A DNA stretch of 64,000 nucleotides. It comes from Sorangium cellulosum So ce56. Its GTDB lineage: Bacteria > Myxococcota_A > Polyangia > Polyangiales > Polyangiaceae. The stretch lies in NCBI RefSeq assembly GCF_000067165.1, contig NC_010162.1, positions 12,140,501-12,204,500 on the forward strand. Direction: 5' to 3'. Below the pieces are notes generated by a model. That model made no database searches. It was given only the letters and a program-made list of their open reading frames with translations, and had not been told where the DNA came from. Of the stretch, positions 24,423-33,342 are shown in pieces. Both the position numbers and the translations under genes were made by a program. Numbering within the stretch: position 1 is the first letter of the stretch; every line of letters starts with the position of its first letter.

Positions 24423-27266
24423 CTACGGCCAGCTACCACGCTTGCCCGCGCGGCCGACGAGGTGCGCGACCGCGGTCACCAGGCTGTTCGGCTCGATGGG
24501 CTTGGCCAGGTGCATCTGGAAGCCGGCGGCGATCGCCTGGCGGCGGTCCTCCATGCGCGTGTACGCGGTGAGCGCGAGCGCCGGTATGCCGCTCGCGGGG
24601 ACGTCGGCCCCCAGGGCGCGCAGCCGCCGCATCATCGCGTAACCGTCCTCGCCCGGCATGCCGATGTCGCTCACGAGCACGTCGAACTCGCCCATGCGGA
24701 GCGCCTCGAGCGCCGCGCCTGCTGAGGCCGCCTCGCTCACCGTCGCGCCGGCGCGCACGAAGATGATGCCGAGCAGCTCGCGGGCGTCGGTCTCGTCGTC
24801 GACGACGAGGACCCGGATGCCCTCGAGCACGCGCGCGGCGCCCCCCGGCGCCTCGCCGCCCCGGCGCTGCGGGGACGGCGGCGCCGCGGGCGCGTCGGCG
24901 CGGATCGGCAGCCGGACCCGGAAGCGCGCGCCCTTGCCCTCTCCGTCGCTCTCGGCGTGTACGCTGCCGCCCTGCGCCTCCGCCAGGTGACGCACGATGG
25001 CGAGGCCGAGCCCGAGCCCGCCGTGGGCCCGGGTCATCCCCCCGTCCGCCTGCCGGAACCGCTCGAACAGGAACGGCAGGAAGCTCTTCGGGATGCCCTC
25101 GCCGTTGTCCTCCACCTCGACCTCGAGCGTCGCCTCGACGCGCCGGGCGAGGGCCCGCACCTGGCCCCCGGACGGCGTGAACTTCACCGCGTTCGCGAGC
25201 AGGTTCCAGACGACCTGCTGGAGCCTCTCCGCGTCGCCGAGGAAGATGCCCACGTCGTCGGCGACGGAGGTGTCGACCGCGACGCCCTTCGCCAGCGCCG
25301 CCGGGCGCACCAGGTCGAGCGCCGTGGCGAGCACCTGCCGCACGTCGACCGGATCGGTCCGGAGCTGCAGCTTCCCCGCGAGGATCGTCGAGGCGTCGAG
25401 GACGTCCTCGATGAGCTGCGACTGCGCCTTCGCGTTGCGCTCGATCGTGGCGAGCCCCCGCTCGAGCGACTCGGCGTCCACCTCGCCCGTCCGGAGGATC
25501 CGCGCCCAGCCCAGGATCGACTGGAGCGGCGTCCTGAGCTCGTGCGACACCGTCGCGAGGAACTCGTCCTTGAGCCGGTTCAGCTGCTCGGCGTGCTGGC
25601 GCGCGCGCTGCTCCTGATCGAGGAGCTGGGCGCGCTCGGCGTCGGCGCGCTTCTGCTCCGTGATGTCGTGGAACGAGAGGCCGACGCCGTCGCCCAGCGC
25701 CACCGCGATGGCGCGGAACGTCCGCGGGGCGCCCTCGTGCGCGCAGGAGAGCTCGATCCGGGCGGGCTCCCCTGTCTCCACGACGCGCGCGTACGCGTCG
25801 AACGCGCTCGCGAGCGCGCTGCCCGGGACCTCGACGAGGAGCCGCTTGCCCTCCAGATCCTTGCCCCGGCCCCCGACGATCGGCCCCGTGGCCGGGTTCA
25901 CGTAGACCCACTCGAAGTCGGAGATCGCCCCGGACGCGTCGCGCACGCTGCGCAGCATCATGAACCCGTCGGGCGACGCCTCCTGCACGGTGCGGAACCT
26001 CGCCTCGCTCGCCCGCAGCGCCTGCTCGATCGACTTCCGCTCCGTGATGTCCGTCGCCGTGCAGGTGATGCCGATGATCTCGCCCGTGTCATCGGCGAGC
26101 GGCTCGATCGAGACGTCGATGTGCTGGGTGCGCCCGCCGGCGCGCACCGCGATCTCGCGCCGCTGGCCGACGCCGCTGGCGAGCACGTCGCGCTTCGTCC
26201 GATCGAGCGACCTCGCGGCCTCCGGGTCCTCCAGCACCTCCCCGTCGGTCTTCCCGAGCACCTCGCGCTCGGACTTGCCGAACGAGTTGTGCATCCACGT
26301 GTAGCGCAGGTCCCGGTCCTGGGTGAACACCATGACCGGCGACCCCCGGAGCGCCTTGCGGAAGCGCTCCTCGTTCACGCGGAGCGCCTGCTCCGCGCGC
26401 AGGCGCTGGGCCACGCTCTGCTGGAGCTCGAGCGCGAGCCGCTCCGCCTTCCGGCGCGCGCCGATCTGCTCGGTCACGTCGAACGCCGTCACCATGACGC
26501 CCTCCACGGCGCCGCCCACGTCGTGCACCGGCTTGCACAGGACGTTGTACAGCCGCTCGACCGTCTCGCCGGTCCAGCGCGTGATCCGCACCGGGATCTC
26601 GCTCGCCACGCTCGGCTCGCCGCTCGCCAGGACGGCCTCGAGCTGCGCGTGCAGCGGCTGCCCGCGCAGCTCCGGGACCGCGTCGACGAGCGGCTTGCCG
26701 AGGAGATCGTCGCGGCCGACCATGCGGCAGAAGAGCGGGTTCGCGAGCTCGAACACGAGCGCCGCGCCCTTGAGGAAGCAGATCGGCGCGGGCGCCTGCG
26801 AGAGCAGCGAGCCGCTCCTGCCTCGCTCGATCTCGGTGCGCCTGCGCTCGGTCTCGATCGCCTCCAGCTGGAGGCGTGTGTGCTCGCTTACTGCCTGGGC
26901 GATGCCCGCGTCCACGCGCTCGGAGAGCGCCTCGATCTCCCGCAGATCCGGCGTGATCCCCGCCTCCTCCATCTCGCGGAGGATGGATTGCCGGAGGACG
27001 CCGTACTCGCGGACCATCACGCCCAGGTCGAGCCCGTGCTCCCAGCGCATCTCGCCGTGCTCGCGCGCGGCCTCCTTGCTGCCGGCCGTCGATGCGCGCT
27101 GCTCCAGGCTGGCGGCCACCTCGTCGAGGAAGCTCGGCAGCGAGTTGATGATGAGCGGCTTCGGCATGTCGCGCACCGCCGCGCTTCGCTTGCGCAGCTC
27201 GCCCACGAACCGCTCGATGATGGCCTCGCGGCGGGTCCTGATGAGCGTTGAGAGCGGGATCGTCAT
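24423..27266 (-). CDS. Hybrid histidine kinase with RsbRD-like and PAS sensor domains
   Basis: 947 residues, soluble. The N-terminal ~130 residues (RREAIIERFVGELRKRSAAV ... WEHGLDLGVMVREYGVLRQSI) resemble the RsbRD_N/globin-like sensor helix bundle. Three PAS-type modules follow: around residues 150-260 (PICFLKGAALVFELANPLF), 300-420 (ERFRKALRGSPVMVFTQDRD) and 425-540 (ARFRTVQEASPDGFMMLRSV). The kinase core has VSHELRTPLQSILG with His575, N-box VVWNLLANAVKFTP, G1 DNGEGIP, F-box FLFERFRQ and G2 GLGLGLAIV. The C-terminal receiver (~820-945) has VLVVDDETDAREL, Asp in VLVSDIGMPGEDG, and Lys in LAKPIE. It is the first gene of the minus-strand phosphorelay operon, 74 bp upstream of the Rcp1-like regulator. 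The PAS ligands are not evident. Confidence 0.92.
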   Translation of the reverse strand: MTIPLSTLIRTRREAIIERFVGELRKRSAAVRDMPKPLIINSLPSFLDEVAASLEQRASTAGSKEAAREHGEMRWEHGLDLGVMVREYGVLRQSILREMEEAGITPDLREIEALSERVDAGIAQAVSEHTRLQLEAIETERRRTEIERGRSGSLLSQAPAPICFLKGAALVFELANPLFCRMVGRDDLLGKPLVDAVPELRGQPLHAQLEAVLASGEPSVASEIPVRITRWTGETVERLYNVLCKPVHDVGGAVEGVMVTAFDVTEQIGARRKAERLALELQQSVAQRLRAEQALRVNEERFRKALRGSPVMVFTQDRDLRYTWMHNSFGKSEREVLGKTDGEVLEDPEAARSLDRTKRDVLASGVGQRREIAVRAGGRTQHIDVSIEPLADDTGEIIGITCTATDITERKSIEQALRASEARFRTVQEASPDGFMMLRSVRDASGAISDFEWVYVNPATGPIVGGRGKDLEGKRLLVEVPGSALASAFDAYARVVETGEPARIELSCAHEGAPRTFRAIAVALGDGVGLSFHDITEQKRADAERAQLLDQEQRARQHAEQLNRLKDEFLATVSHELRTPLQSILGWARILRTGEVDAESLERGLATIERNAKAQSQLIEDVLDASTILAGKLQLRTDPVDVRQVLATALDLVRPAALAKGVAVDTSVADDVGIFLGDAERLQQVVWNLLANAVKFTPSGGQVRALARRVEATLEVEVEDNGEGIPKSFLPFLFERFRQADGGMTRAHGGLGLGLAIVRHLAEAQGGSVHAESDGEGKGARFRVRLPIRADAPAAPPSPQRRGGEAPGGAARVLEGIRVLVVDDETDARELLGIIFVRAGATVSEAASAGAALEALRMGEFDVLVSDIGMPGEDGYAMMRRLRALGADVPASGIPALALTAYTRMEDRRQAIAAGFQMHLAKPIEPNSLVTAVAHLVGRAGKRGSWP

Positions 27267-27740
27267 GATCGGATCGTTCGCGTCGGGAGCCCGACCTCGG
27301 CAGACGTCGCCGTCAGGGGGCCTGGGCAGCGAGCGGCGAGCGACGGTGGGCCATCGGCGGCGCGGGTGGCATCGGCGAGCACTGTATCTTCAGAGAGCTG
27401 ACCGAGCGCCACAAGGCGCACTGTCGCCAGCGCGGCTCACCCGGCCTCGGGCGGCCGGCCGCCACCCTCCTGAGACAGCCGCGGCCGGCTCTCCGTTGGC
27501 GTCGATCGCGACACCGGCCTTGAGCTGAGCCTGACTTCCACCGCGCCAGCACAAGCCCAGGCGCGAGCAAGCGTTGTGCCGAGATCGGCCAGCCGATGAA
27601 CGAGATGATGCGCGGTGCGCGACGTCACGAGTGAGGCAATTTGCCGCAGCTACGCCGCCCGCCCGTGTCGTGCGGCGGCATCTGCAACGAGCCGCCGGGG
27701 CGCCCGGGCGCTCCGCGGATCCGGGGAACTCGCGACGTCG

Positions 27741-27756
27741 CGGCACGTCGGCTGCA
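27741..27756 (+). promoter_or_regulatory. Sigma-54-type -24/-12 promoter upstream of DUF1328 gene
   Basis: CGGCACG-N4-CTGCA, with the GG and GC doublets exactly 12 bp apart as required. It would place a start site near 27768, about 125 bp before the ATG at 27895. One of four such sites in a 3-kb segment. Confidence 0.55.
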
Positions 27757-27844
27757 ACGACGTAACGCCGTAATGCGGTAACGACGTAACCGCTGCAATC
27801 GCTGCAACAACGCAGCATCGAAGCGCTGGAACACCGATCCACCC

Positions 27845-27880
27845 GTGATTCACCCGGTGATTCACCCGGTCATTCACCCA
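27845..27880 (+). repeat. Three 12-bp tandem repeats abutting an RBS
   Basis: GTGATTCACCCG, GTGATTCACCCG and GTCATTCACCCA run head to tail directly into ATGAGGAGG, the Shine-Dalgarno of the DUF1328 gene. Each contains an inverted core TGATTCA/TGAATCA-like half. Their place in the predicted leader suggests an operator or RNA element. Function is unknown. Confidence 0.6.
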
Positions 27881-27894
27881 ATGAGGAGGTTATC

Positions 27895-28059
27895 ATGCTC
27901 AGTTGGAGTGTCGCGTTCTTCGTCGTGGCGATCATCGCCGCGATCCTCGGCTTCGGCGGCCTCGCGGCGAGCGCCGCCTCGGTGGCGAAGTTGCTCTTCG
28001 TCATCTTCCTCGTCCTGGCGGTCGTCTCCCTCGCGCTCGGCCGACGCGCCCCGACCTGA
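27895..28059 (+). CDS. DUF1328-family small membrane protein
   Basis: A 54-residue protein with two hydrophobic helices, MLSWSVAFFVVAIIAAILGF and VAKLLFVIFLVLAVVSLALG, separated by a Gly/Ala/Ser turn, and ending RRAPT. This matches the YtjA/DUF1328 pattern of tiny inner-membrane proteins, often induced by stress. The Shine-Dalgarno GAGGAGG lies 5-11 bases before the ATG. It is preceded by a sigma-54-like promoter and 12-bp tandem repeats. Molecular function is unknown for the family. The next gene on the same strand, a coiled-coil lipoprotein, has its own candidate sigma-54 promoter. Confidence 0.88.
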   Translation: MLSWSVAFFVVAIIAAILGFGGLAASAASVAKLLFVIFLVLAVVSLALGRRAPT

Positions 28060-28140
28060 CGCCAGGCGGATCGCACGTGCTCGGAGGCCACGATCGGGGC
28101 GACATGCCTCGCCAGGCCGAGCGGTATCCATGCTTCTGCA

Positions 28141-28156
28141 TGGCACGTCTGTCGCA
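28141..28156 (+). promoter_or_regulatory. Sigma-54-type promoter upstream of coiled-coil lipoprotein
   Basis: TGGCACG-N4-TCGCA, a perfect -24 half with the GC doublet at -12. It lies in the 228-bp gap between the DUF1328 gene and the lipoprotein at 28288, giving a ~120-base leader. Confidence 0.55.
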
Positions 28157-28287
28157 ATACCCGTGGATCGACCCAGCTATCGCGCCATGAGGCCCATCCC
28201 GGGCGGCGTCGATAGGGCGTCCGTGACGCGCCGGGCGCTCGCCCGGACGCGAGGTCCCGCGTCGACCCCAGACCAGAGGAGATCATC

Positions 28288-28845
28288 ATGTTGACCGTCC
28301 GAACATTCCTGCCTATCGCCATCGTCATGAGCGCCGTCGTGGGCTGCGAGTCTCCCACGGCGGACGCGCAAACCAAGGCCGAGCGCGCGCAGCGCGAGGC
28401 GCAGCAGAAGGCGGCGGAGGTCGCCACCGAGCTCGACAAGAAGGTCGCCGAGATCGACCAGAAGGCCGAGCGGGCCACCGACGACGCGCTCCGCGAGGCC
28501 GCGGAGAAGCTCAACAACGCCGCCGCCGAGGCCCAGGAGAAGACCGCGGAGGCCGAGGCGGAGCTGGCGAAGGCGCGCGCGGACGTGCGCGCGTCCACGT
28601 CGCGCAGGATCGAGGACCTCGAGAAGGATGCCGTCGAGCTCCGCGAAAAGGCAGAGAAGAAGCTGCCCAAGGACGAGGTCGGCAGGCTGATGAAGGACGT
28701 GGAGGACAAGTCGGAGGCGGTCCGCAGGAGCCTGCGCGACCTCGACGCGGCGACCGGCGAGACCCTCGACCGGGTGAAACAAGGCGTCTACCAGCGCGTG
28801 GAGGAGCTGGATCGCGCGATCCAGGCGGTGAAACGGCGCGTTTGA
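28288..28845 (+). CDS. Coiled-coil lipoprotein
   Basis: 185 residues. A short signal sequence ends in MSAVVGC, so Cys20 is the predicted lipidated residue. From residue ~27 to the end the protein is an uninterrupted charged helix (Lys/Glu/Ala/Arg heptads such as EAAEKLNNAAAEAQEKTAEAEAELAK), with no Cys and almost no aromatics. This is the pattern of a long envelope-spanning or spacer coiled coil, reminiscent of Lpp-like or apolipoprotein-like stress proteins. An ATCATC-rich leader with GAGGAG precedes the ATG. Its candidate sigma-54 promoter and its place among stress-type small genes suggest induction under envelope or starvation stress. This is inference; the exact family is not recognised. 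Confidence 0.85.
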   Translation: MLTVRTFLPIAIVMSAVVGCESPTADAQTKAERAQREAQQKAAEVATELDKKVAEIDQKAERATDDALREAAEKLNNAAAEAQEKTAEAEAELAKARADVRASTSRRIEDLEKDAVELREKAEKKLPKDEVGRLMKDVEDKSEAVRRSLRDLDAATGETLDRVKQGVYQRVEELDRAIQAVKRRV

Positions 28846-28891
28846 TGCAAGCTCGCCTGGGCCCAGCAAGGCGCGGCACGAGGAGGACATG

Positions 28892-29110
28892 ATGGCGAAT
28901 CAGAAGGCGACTCAGCAGACCCCTCCGGCGGACATCGAGGGAGAGGGCAACCGCACGGCCGATCGGCGTTACCGAGAAGGGGTGGAGAAGTCGGTGAAGG
29001 CCGGCAAGATCAAGGAGCACGCCGAGGAGGCCGCCCGCGCGCTCGACGGACCCGAGGGCGACGAGCTACGCGAAGCCGAGGAAGCGGCGCGGCGAGGTCA
29101 ACCCAGCTGA
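28892..29110 (+). CDS. Small charged hypothetical protein
   Basis: 72 residues, highly charged, with no signal or Cys. The segment PADIEGEGNRTADRRYREGVEKSVKAGK followed by AAxALDGPEGDELREAEEAARRG is the layout of a widespread small proteobacterial protein of unknown function. The ATG at 28892 is preferred because AGGAGG (28881-28886) is then five bases away; the ATG at 28889 would leave only two. It lies 46 bp after the coiled-coil lipoprotein and 15 bp before the zinc-ribbon gene, so it probably belongs to the same transcript. Soluble and cytoplasmic by composition. Confidence 0.8.
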   Translation: MANQKATQQTPPADIEGEGNRTADRRYREGVEKSVKAGKIKEHAEEAARALDGPEGDELREAEEAARRGQPS

Positions 29111-29125
29111 ACCGGGTGAGCCTCG

Positions 29126-29410
29126 ATGATCCGCGAGCTCCGATGCAAAGCCTGTGGCCGCCGGTACGTCTTCGTATCGACGGCGGCCACGCCCTGCCGG
29201 GCCTGCGGCTCGGCCCTCGACGAGGTGGAGCTCGAGCGCGGCGTTTACGAGCTCGTCACGAACGACGCGCGGAGCCCCGCCTCGACCGCTCCGTCGAGCC
29301 CGGCGGACCCCATGGTCCCCGAGGATCTCGGCTACGGCGAGTCCCATGGATACGGACCCGCGCACGGCGGCCCGACCGGCCCCGGCGACGCGCCCGCGAC
29401 CGGCCCCTGA
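29126..29410 (+). CDS. Small zinc-ribbon protein
   Basis: 94 residues. The N-terminal 30 residues form a compact CxxC...CxxC zinc ribbon (LRCKACGRRYVF ... TPCRACGSALDEVEL) with the knuckle turns typical of FmdB/rubredoxin-like ribbons. The remaining ~55 residues are Pro/Gly/Ser-rich and probably disordered (YGESHGYGPAHGGPTGPG). Likely a metal-binding adaptor rather than an enzyme. It follows the small charged protein by 15 bp on the same strand and ends 34 bp before the convergent hemerythrin gene. Function is unknown, but the ribbon itself is clear. Confidence 0.8.
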   Translation: MIRELRCKACGRRYVFVSTAATPCRACGSALDEVELERGVYELVTNDARSPASTAPSSPADPMVPEDLGYGESHGYGPAHGGPTGPGDAPATGP

Positions 29411-29444
29411 TCCACCGCCGCCCGCCGGAGGAGGGCGCCGGCCG

Positions 29445-29924
29445 TCAGGCCGCCCTCGCCGTGCGGAGCGGGGCGTGGCTCGAGGCGTGGTGGCGGCGGG
29501 AGTGGGCGACGAGCGCCTCGAAGAGCTCCAGCATCTGCCGGCCGAGGCGCTCGTTCGTGTCCTCGGTCAGCTCCGCCTCGATCCTCGGCAAGAGGTCCCG
29601 CTCCTCTTCCTCGGCGTGGCGCGTGACGAGCTCCCTCAGGGTGGCCAGCCTGGCCTTGAAGCTCGGGTCCTCCGGCGCCGTGCCGACGACGCGGCGGATC
29701 TCGAACCGCGTGACCGTATGCTCCTCGCAGGCTCCGCCGATGAGGTCCGGCTCGATGGCGAGCAGCTCCGGGAAGAGGACCACCTGCTCGGCGAGCATGT
29801 GGGCGAGGAGGTGCTTGGTCAGCTCGTCCGTCGCTCCCCGGACATCGCCTGTGGTCGAGAGGGCCAGATCGAACAGCCTCTCGGCTTCGCGGTGTTGCCC
29901 CTTCAAGAGCTGTGTCGCCTTCAT
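29445..29924 (-). CDS. Hemerythrin HHE-domain protein
   Basis: 159-residue four-helix diiron protein of the HHE cation-binding family, expected to bind O2, NO or iron or to protect against reactive species. Candidate ligands appear in order: KGQHREAERLF (His near residue 9), LLAHMLAEQVVLFPEL (His and Glu pair), CEEHTVTRFEI, and RHAEEEERDLLPR (His and Glu). These fit the H-HxxxE-H-HxxxxE layout. The start is the second ATG, with AGGAG six bases upstream; an ATG five codons earlier lacks a Shine-Dalgarno. The gene converges on the zinc-ribbon gene. A minus-strand sigma-54-like promoter lies ~260 bp upstream (30186-30201), leaving a long leader that contains a duplicated 14-bp sequence. Confidence 0.88.
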   Translation of the reverse strand: MKATQLLKGQHREAERLFDLALSTTGDVRGATDELTKHLLAHMLAEQVVLFPELLAIEPDLIGGACEEHTVTRFEIRRVVGTAPEDPSFKARLATLRELVTRHAEEEERDLLPRIEAELTEDTNERLGRQMLELFEALVAHSRRHHASSHAPLRTARAA

Positions 29925-29959
29925 GCATTCTCCTCTCAAGGACCGGACGTCAGGTTGTT

Positions 29960-29997
29960 GTTCATCGAGGTGGCTGGGCTGCCGTTCATCGAGGTGG
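29960..29997 (-). repeat. 14-bp direct repeat in hemerythrin leader
   Basis: GTTCATCGAGGTGG occurs at 29960-29973 and again at 29984-29997, 24 bp apart, just upstream of the hemerythrin Shine-Dalgarno. It may be a small tandem duplication or a leader element. Confidence 0.6.
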
Positions 29998-30185
29998 AAA
30001 GGAGCTCGTCGCGCTCGCTCGCTCGCGACCAGCTCACGCGGCGGCCTCGGCCGAGGGCCCGCGGCGGCGCGCCGAGCTTCAGCGGGGTGACATCGCGCCG
30101 TCGCGCAGCGCGCGCAGCGTCAGCGGCAAAGCCCGCGAGCGCGCGAGCTCCCCTCCCGCCCCCTCTTCTGCACGAGGCGCACTAA

Positions 30186-30201
30186 AGCAATCACCGTGCC
30201 G
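30186..30201 (-). promoter_or_regulatory. Sigma-54-type promoter directed at hemerythrin gene
   Basis: On the minus strand the sequence reads CGGCACG-GTGA-TTGCT, essentially the full -24/-12 consensus apart from the first base. Transcription would run toward the hemerythrin gene with a ~250-base leader in which I see no other gene. Confidence 0.6.
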
Positions 30202-30605
30202 ATTAGGTTCATTCCGGATGCGAAGAGACGCTGGACGCCGGACAGGGAATATCGATGTGGAATTTCGCCCCTCGCCATGGCTTCCGGAGCCCGGGCGAAC
30301 TCGGCTGTTGCCGGCAGGTGGCGCCGTCTGATCGAGAGAGGCGCCGGGCGCCCGTGCGGGACCGCGGTGATGCCTCGGTAGCGGCCCCTCGCCCCGCGTG
30401 ACCCGTCGGCGGCGCGACACGCGCCCCGACGAGGCGCGCTGCCGGCCCGCGCCGATCCGTGGAGGAACGGCGGGTCGGTGAGCCCCCTACCGGCCGTGCG
30501 CCTCCAGCGCAGCGGCGCTGGCTGGCCCCCGTCGGCGGCGGACCGCTCGGCCGCTGCACGCGACCGGTGCCATCCAGGATGGGGCAAGAACGCGCACCTG
30601 TGGCG

Positions 30606-30618
30606 AAACGTCACGTTT
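30606..30618. promoter_or_regulatory. 13-bp palindrome, possible activator site
   Basis: AAACGT-C-ACGTTT is a perfect inverted repeat 51 bp upstream of the -24 element at 30669. This is a plausible position for an upstream activating sequence bound by an NtrC-family protein. No second copy was noticed nearby. Confidence 0.35.
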
Positions 30619-30668
30619 GGGAGCACGCCGGCGAGGAGCGGACTGGGCTTGATGGCGCGAACTCTCCG

Positions 30669-30684
30669 TGGCACGTTCCCTGCA
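30669..30684 (+). promoter_or_regulatory. Sigma-54-type promoter of the NtrC-type activator gene
   Basis: TGGCACG-N4-CTGCA, a consensus -24 half with GC at -12. The predicted start site is near 30696, about 39 bases before the activator ATG at 30735, a normal leader. It implies possible autoregulation. Confidence 0.65.
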
Positions 30685-30734
30685 AGTGCAGGCAGCGGTC
30701 GACCTTTAGAAGAGCTGCCGGGGAAGGACACGCG

Positions 30735-32162
<1,428 letters not shown>

Positions 32163-32194
32163 GGCGGGGCGCGAGGCGAGGCGAGGCGTAAGGA

Positions 32195-32887
32195 ATGAGC
32201 GACAAGGCGCTGTCCGACTCGATTTACAGGCTGTTCGCGCGCGCGGGGCACGACGTGCGCGGGCCCGCCGGGGTGGTGGCCACGGCGCTCAACGAGCTGG
32301 AGAGCGTCCTCGGGGGCGAGGCCACCGCCCAGAACGCGGCGTACTTCACCATGGCGCGGCGGGGCGTGCGCCGCCTGCTGCGCCTCGCCGACCGCTACAC
32401 CGCCGCGTCCGAGCTGTCGCGGCAGCTCGACGCCCCGGCGCAGCCGCTCGACCTCGAGGCGCTCGTCCAGAAGGCCGTCGCGGAGGCGTCGTTCGTCTAC
32501 GGGCGGCGCGACGTCACGGTGACGCTCGACCTCGCCCCCCTGCGCGGCTTCGCGCACGCCGCGTCGATGACCGCGGCGCTCTCGGACGCGCTCATGCTCG
32601 CCCTGAACGTCGCCCGCGCGCGGGTCGTCGTGGCGCTCGCGGCCCACGGGGATCGCGCGCGGGTGGTGCTGACGAGCGACTCGAGCGCGGCCTCGGTGGA
32701 GAAGCTCTTCGAGTCGGCGCTCGCGCCGGACGCGGATCCGCTCGCCGACGGCGGGCTGCCCGTCCGGGTGATCGACGGCGTGCTCAAGGCGCACGGCGGC
32801 GAGGCGCGGGCCGACCGCGTCGGCGCGGAGACGCAGATCACCCTGGAGTGGCCGCTGAACGCGGCCGACCGCAAGGCGGGGGCCTGA
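32195..32887 (+). CDS. Degenerate histidine kinase-like protein
   Basis: 230 residues. The N-terminal segment LFARAGHDVRGPAGVVATALNELE resembles a HisKA dimerisation helix with the His retained in GHDVRGP. The C-terminal half has the size and beta-strand rhythm of a GHKL ATPase (VTVTLDLAPLRGFAHAASM ... RARVVVALAAHGDRARVVLTS ... VIDGVLKAHGGEARADRVG). No clear DxGxG box is visible, and the N-box is limited to one Asn in LALNVARA. It is therefore probably a phosphotransfer or scaffold protein, or a kinase with very divergent ATP binding. It sits 32 bp after the NtrC-type regulator, and its stop overlaps the next gene's ATG (TGATG), so it may deliver phosphate to one or both receivers. Confidence 0.75.
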   Translation: MSDKALSDSIYRLFARAGHDVRGPAGVVATALNELESVLGGEATAQNAAYFTMARRGVRRLLRLADRYTAASELSRQLDAPAQPLDLEALVQKAVAEASFVYGRRDVTVTLDLAPLRGFAHAASMTAALSDALMLALNVARARVVVALAAHGDRARVVLTSDSSAASVEKLFESALAPDADPLADGGLPVRVIDGVLKAHGGEARADRVGAETQITLEWPLNAADRKAGA

Positions 32888-33258
32888 TGAGCGCGGAGCT
32901 GCCGCAGGTGCTGGTGCTCGACGACGACGACGACACGGCGGCGCTGCTCGGCATGGCGCTCCGCCGCCGCGGCTTCCGCGTGCTCGTGGCGCGCTCGTGC
33001 GAGGAAGGGCGCTCGACGCTCGCCGCGAGCGCGGTCGACGCCCTGGTGACGGACGTGTCGCTCCCCGACGGCAGCGGCGTCGAGCTCGTCGCGTCGCTCG
33101 CGGACAGGCCACGGGCGGTGATCGTGGTGAGCGGATTCGGCGGGGACGACGATCGTGCGAGGAGCCGGACGGCCGGCGCTCACGAGCACATGGTCAAGCC
33201 CATCGACGTGGCCCGGCTCGTGGCCACGCTCAACCAGCTGCTCGGGCGGCCCAGCTGA
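32887..33258 (+). CDS. Single-domain response regulator
   Basis: 123 residues consisting of one receiver domain. The acidic pocket is in VLVLDDDDDTAALLGMAL, the phosphoacceptor Asp in ALVTDVSLPDGSGVEL, the Ser/Thr switch in VIVVSGFGG, and the Lys in HMVKPIDVARL. The ATG at 32887 overlaps the upstream stop by one base. A longer frame starting at 32848 would overlap that gene more and lacks a Shine-Dalgarno. It has no output domain, so it probably acts through protein contacts or as a phosphate sink for the adjacent degenerate kinase and NtrC-type activator. It ends just before a 14-bp-stem hairpin. Confidence 0.9.
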   Translation: MSAELPQVLVLDDDDDTAALLGMALRRRGFRVLVARSCEEGRSTLAASAVDALVTDVSLPDGSGVELVASLADRPRAVIVVSGFGGDDDRARSRTAGAHEHMVKPIDVARLVATLNQLLGRPS

Positions 33259-33277
33259 GCGGGCCGCCGGCGATCCC

Positions 33278-33310
33278 GCGCCGCGCGCCGGCCACCCCGG
33301 CGCGCGGCGC
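33278..33310. terminator. Strong GC hairpin between convergent genes
   Basis: GCGCCGCGCGCCGG and CCGGCGCGCGGCGC form a perfect 14-bp stem with a 5-base loop, between the receiver gene (+) and the RamB-like regulator (-). There is no T-tract, so it is a probable but unconventional bidirectional terminator. Confidence 0.5.
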
Positions 33311-33342
33311 AGGGCGGCCGCGGGCTCGCCTCACTTGTCGCC

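Larger units (their letters stand above)
27267..27894. other. 628-bp regulatory region, no supported gene
   Basis: Upstream of both the minus-strand phosphorelay operon and the plus-strand DUF1328 gene. Short minus-strand frames (27313-27842) have no start signals or family motifs. It contains a sigma-54-like promoter (27741-27756), a stretch of short repeats just after it (ACGACGTAAC at 27757-27766 and 27781-27790, with a CCGTAATGCGG partial palindrome between), and three 12-bp tandem repeats abutting the DUF1328 ribosome-binding site. Confidence 0.6.
29925..30734. other. 810-bp divergent regulatory region
   Basis: Between the hemerythrin gene (-) and the NtrC-type activator (+). Open frames here lack start signals and coding character. 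It contains a minus-strand sigma-54-like promoter (30186-30201), a plus-strand one (30669-30684), a 13-bp palindrome (30606-30618) and a 14-bp direct repeat (29960-29997). It looks like a shared control region. Confidence 0.6.

Noticed and set aside
27313..27842. Transposase remnant on the minus strand
   Set aside because: Short frames with RxxxADLGTTLARAW-like text gave no recognisable DDE motif, inverted repeats or target duplication.
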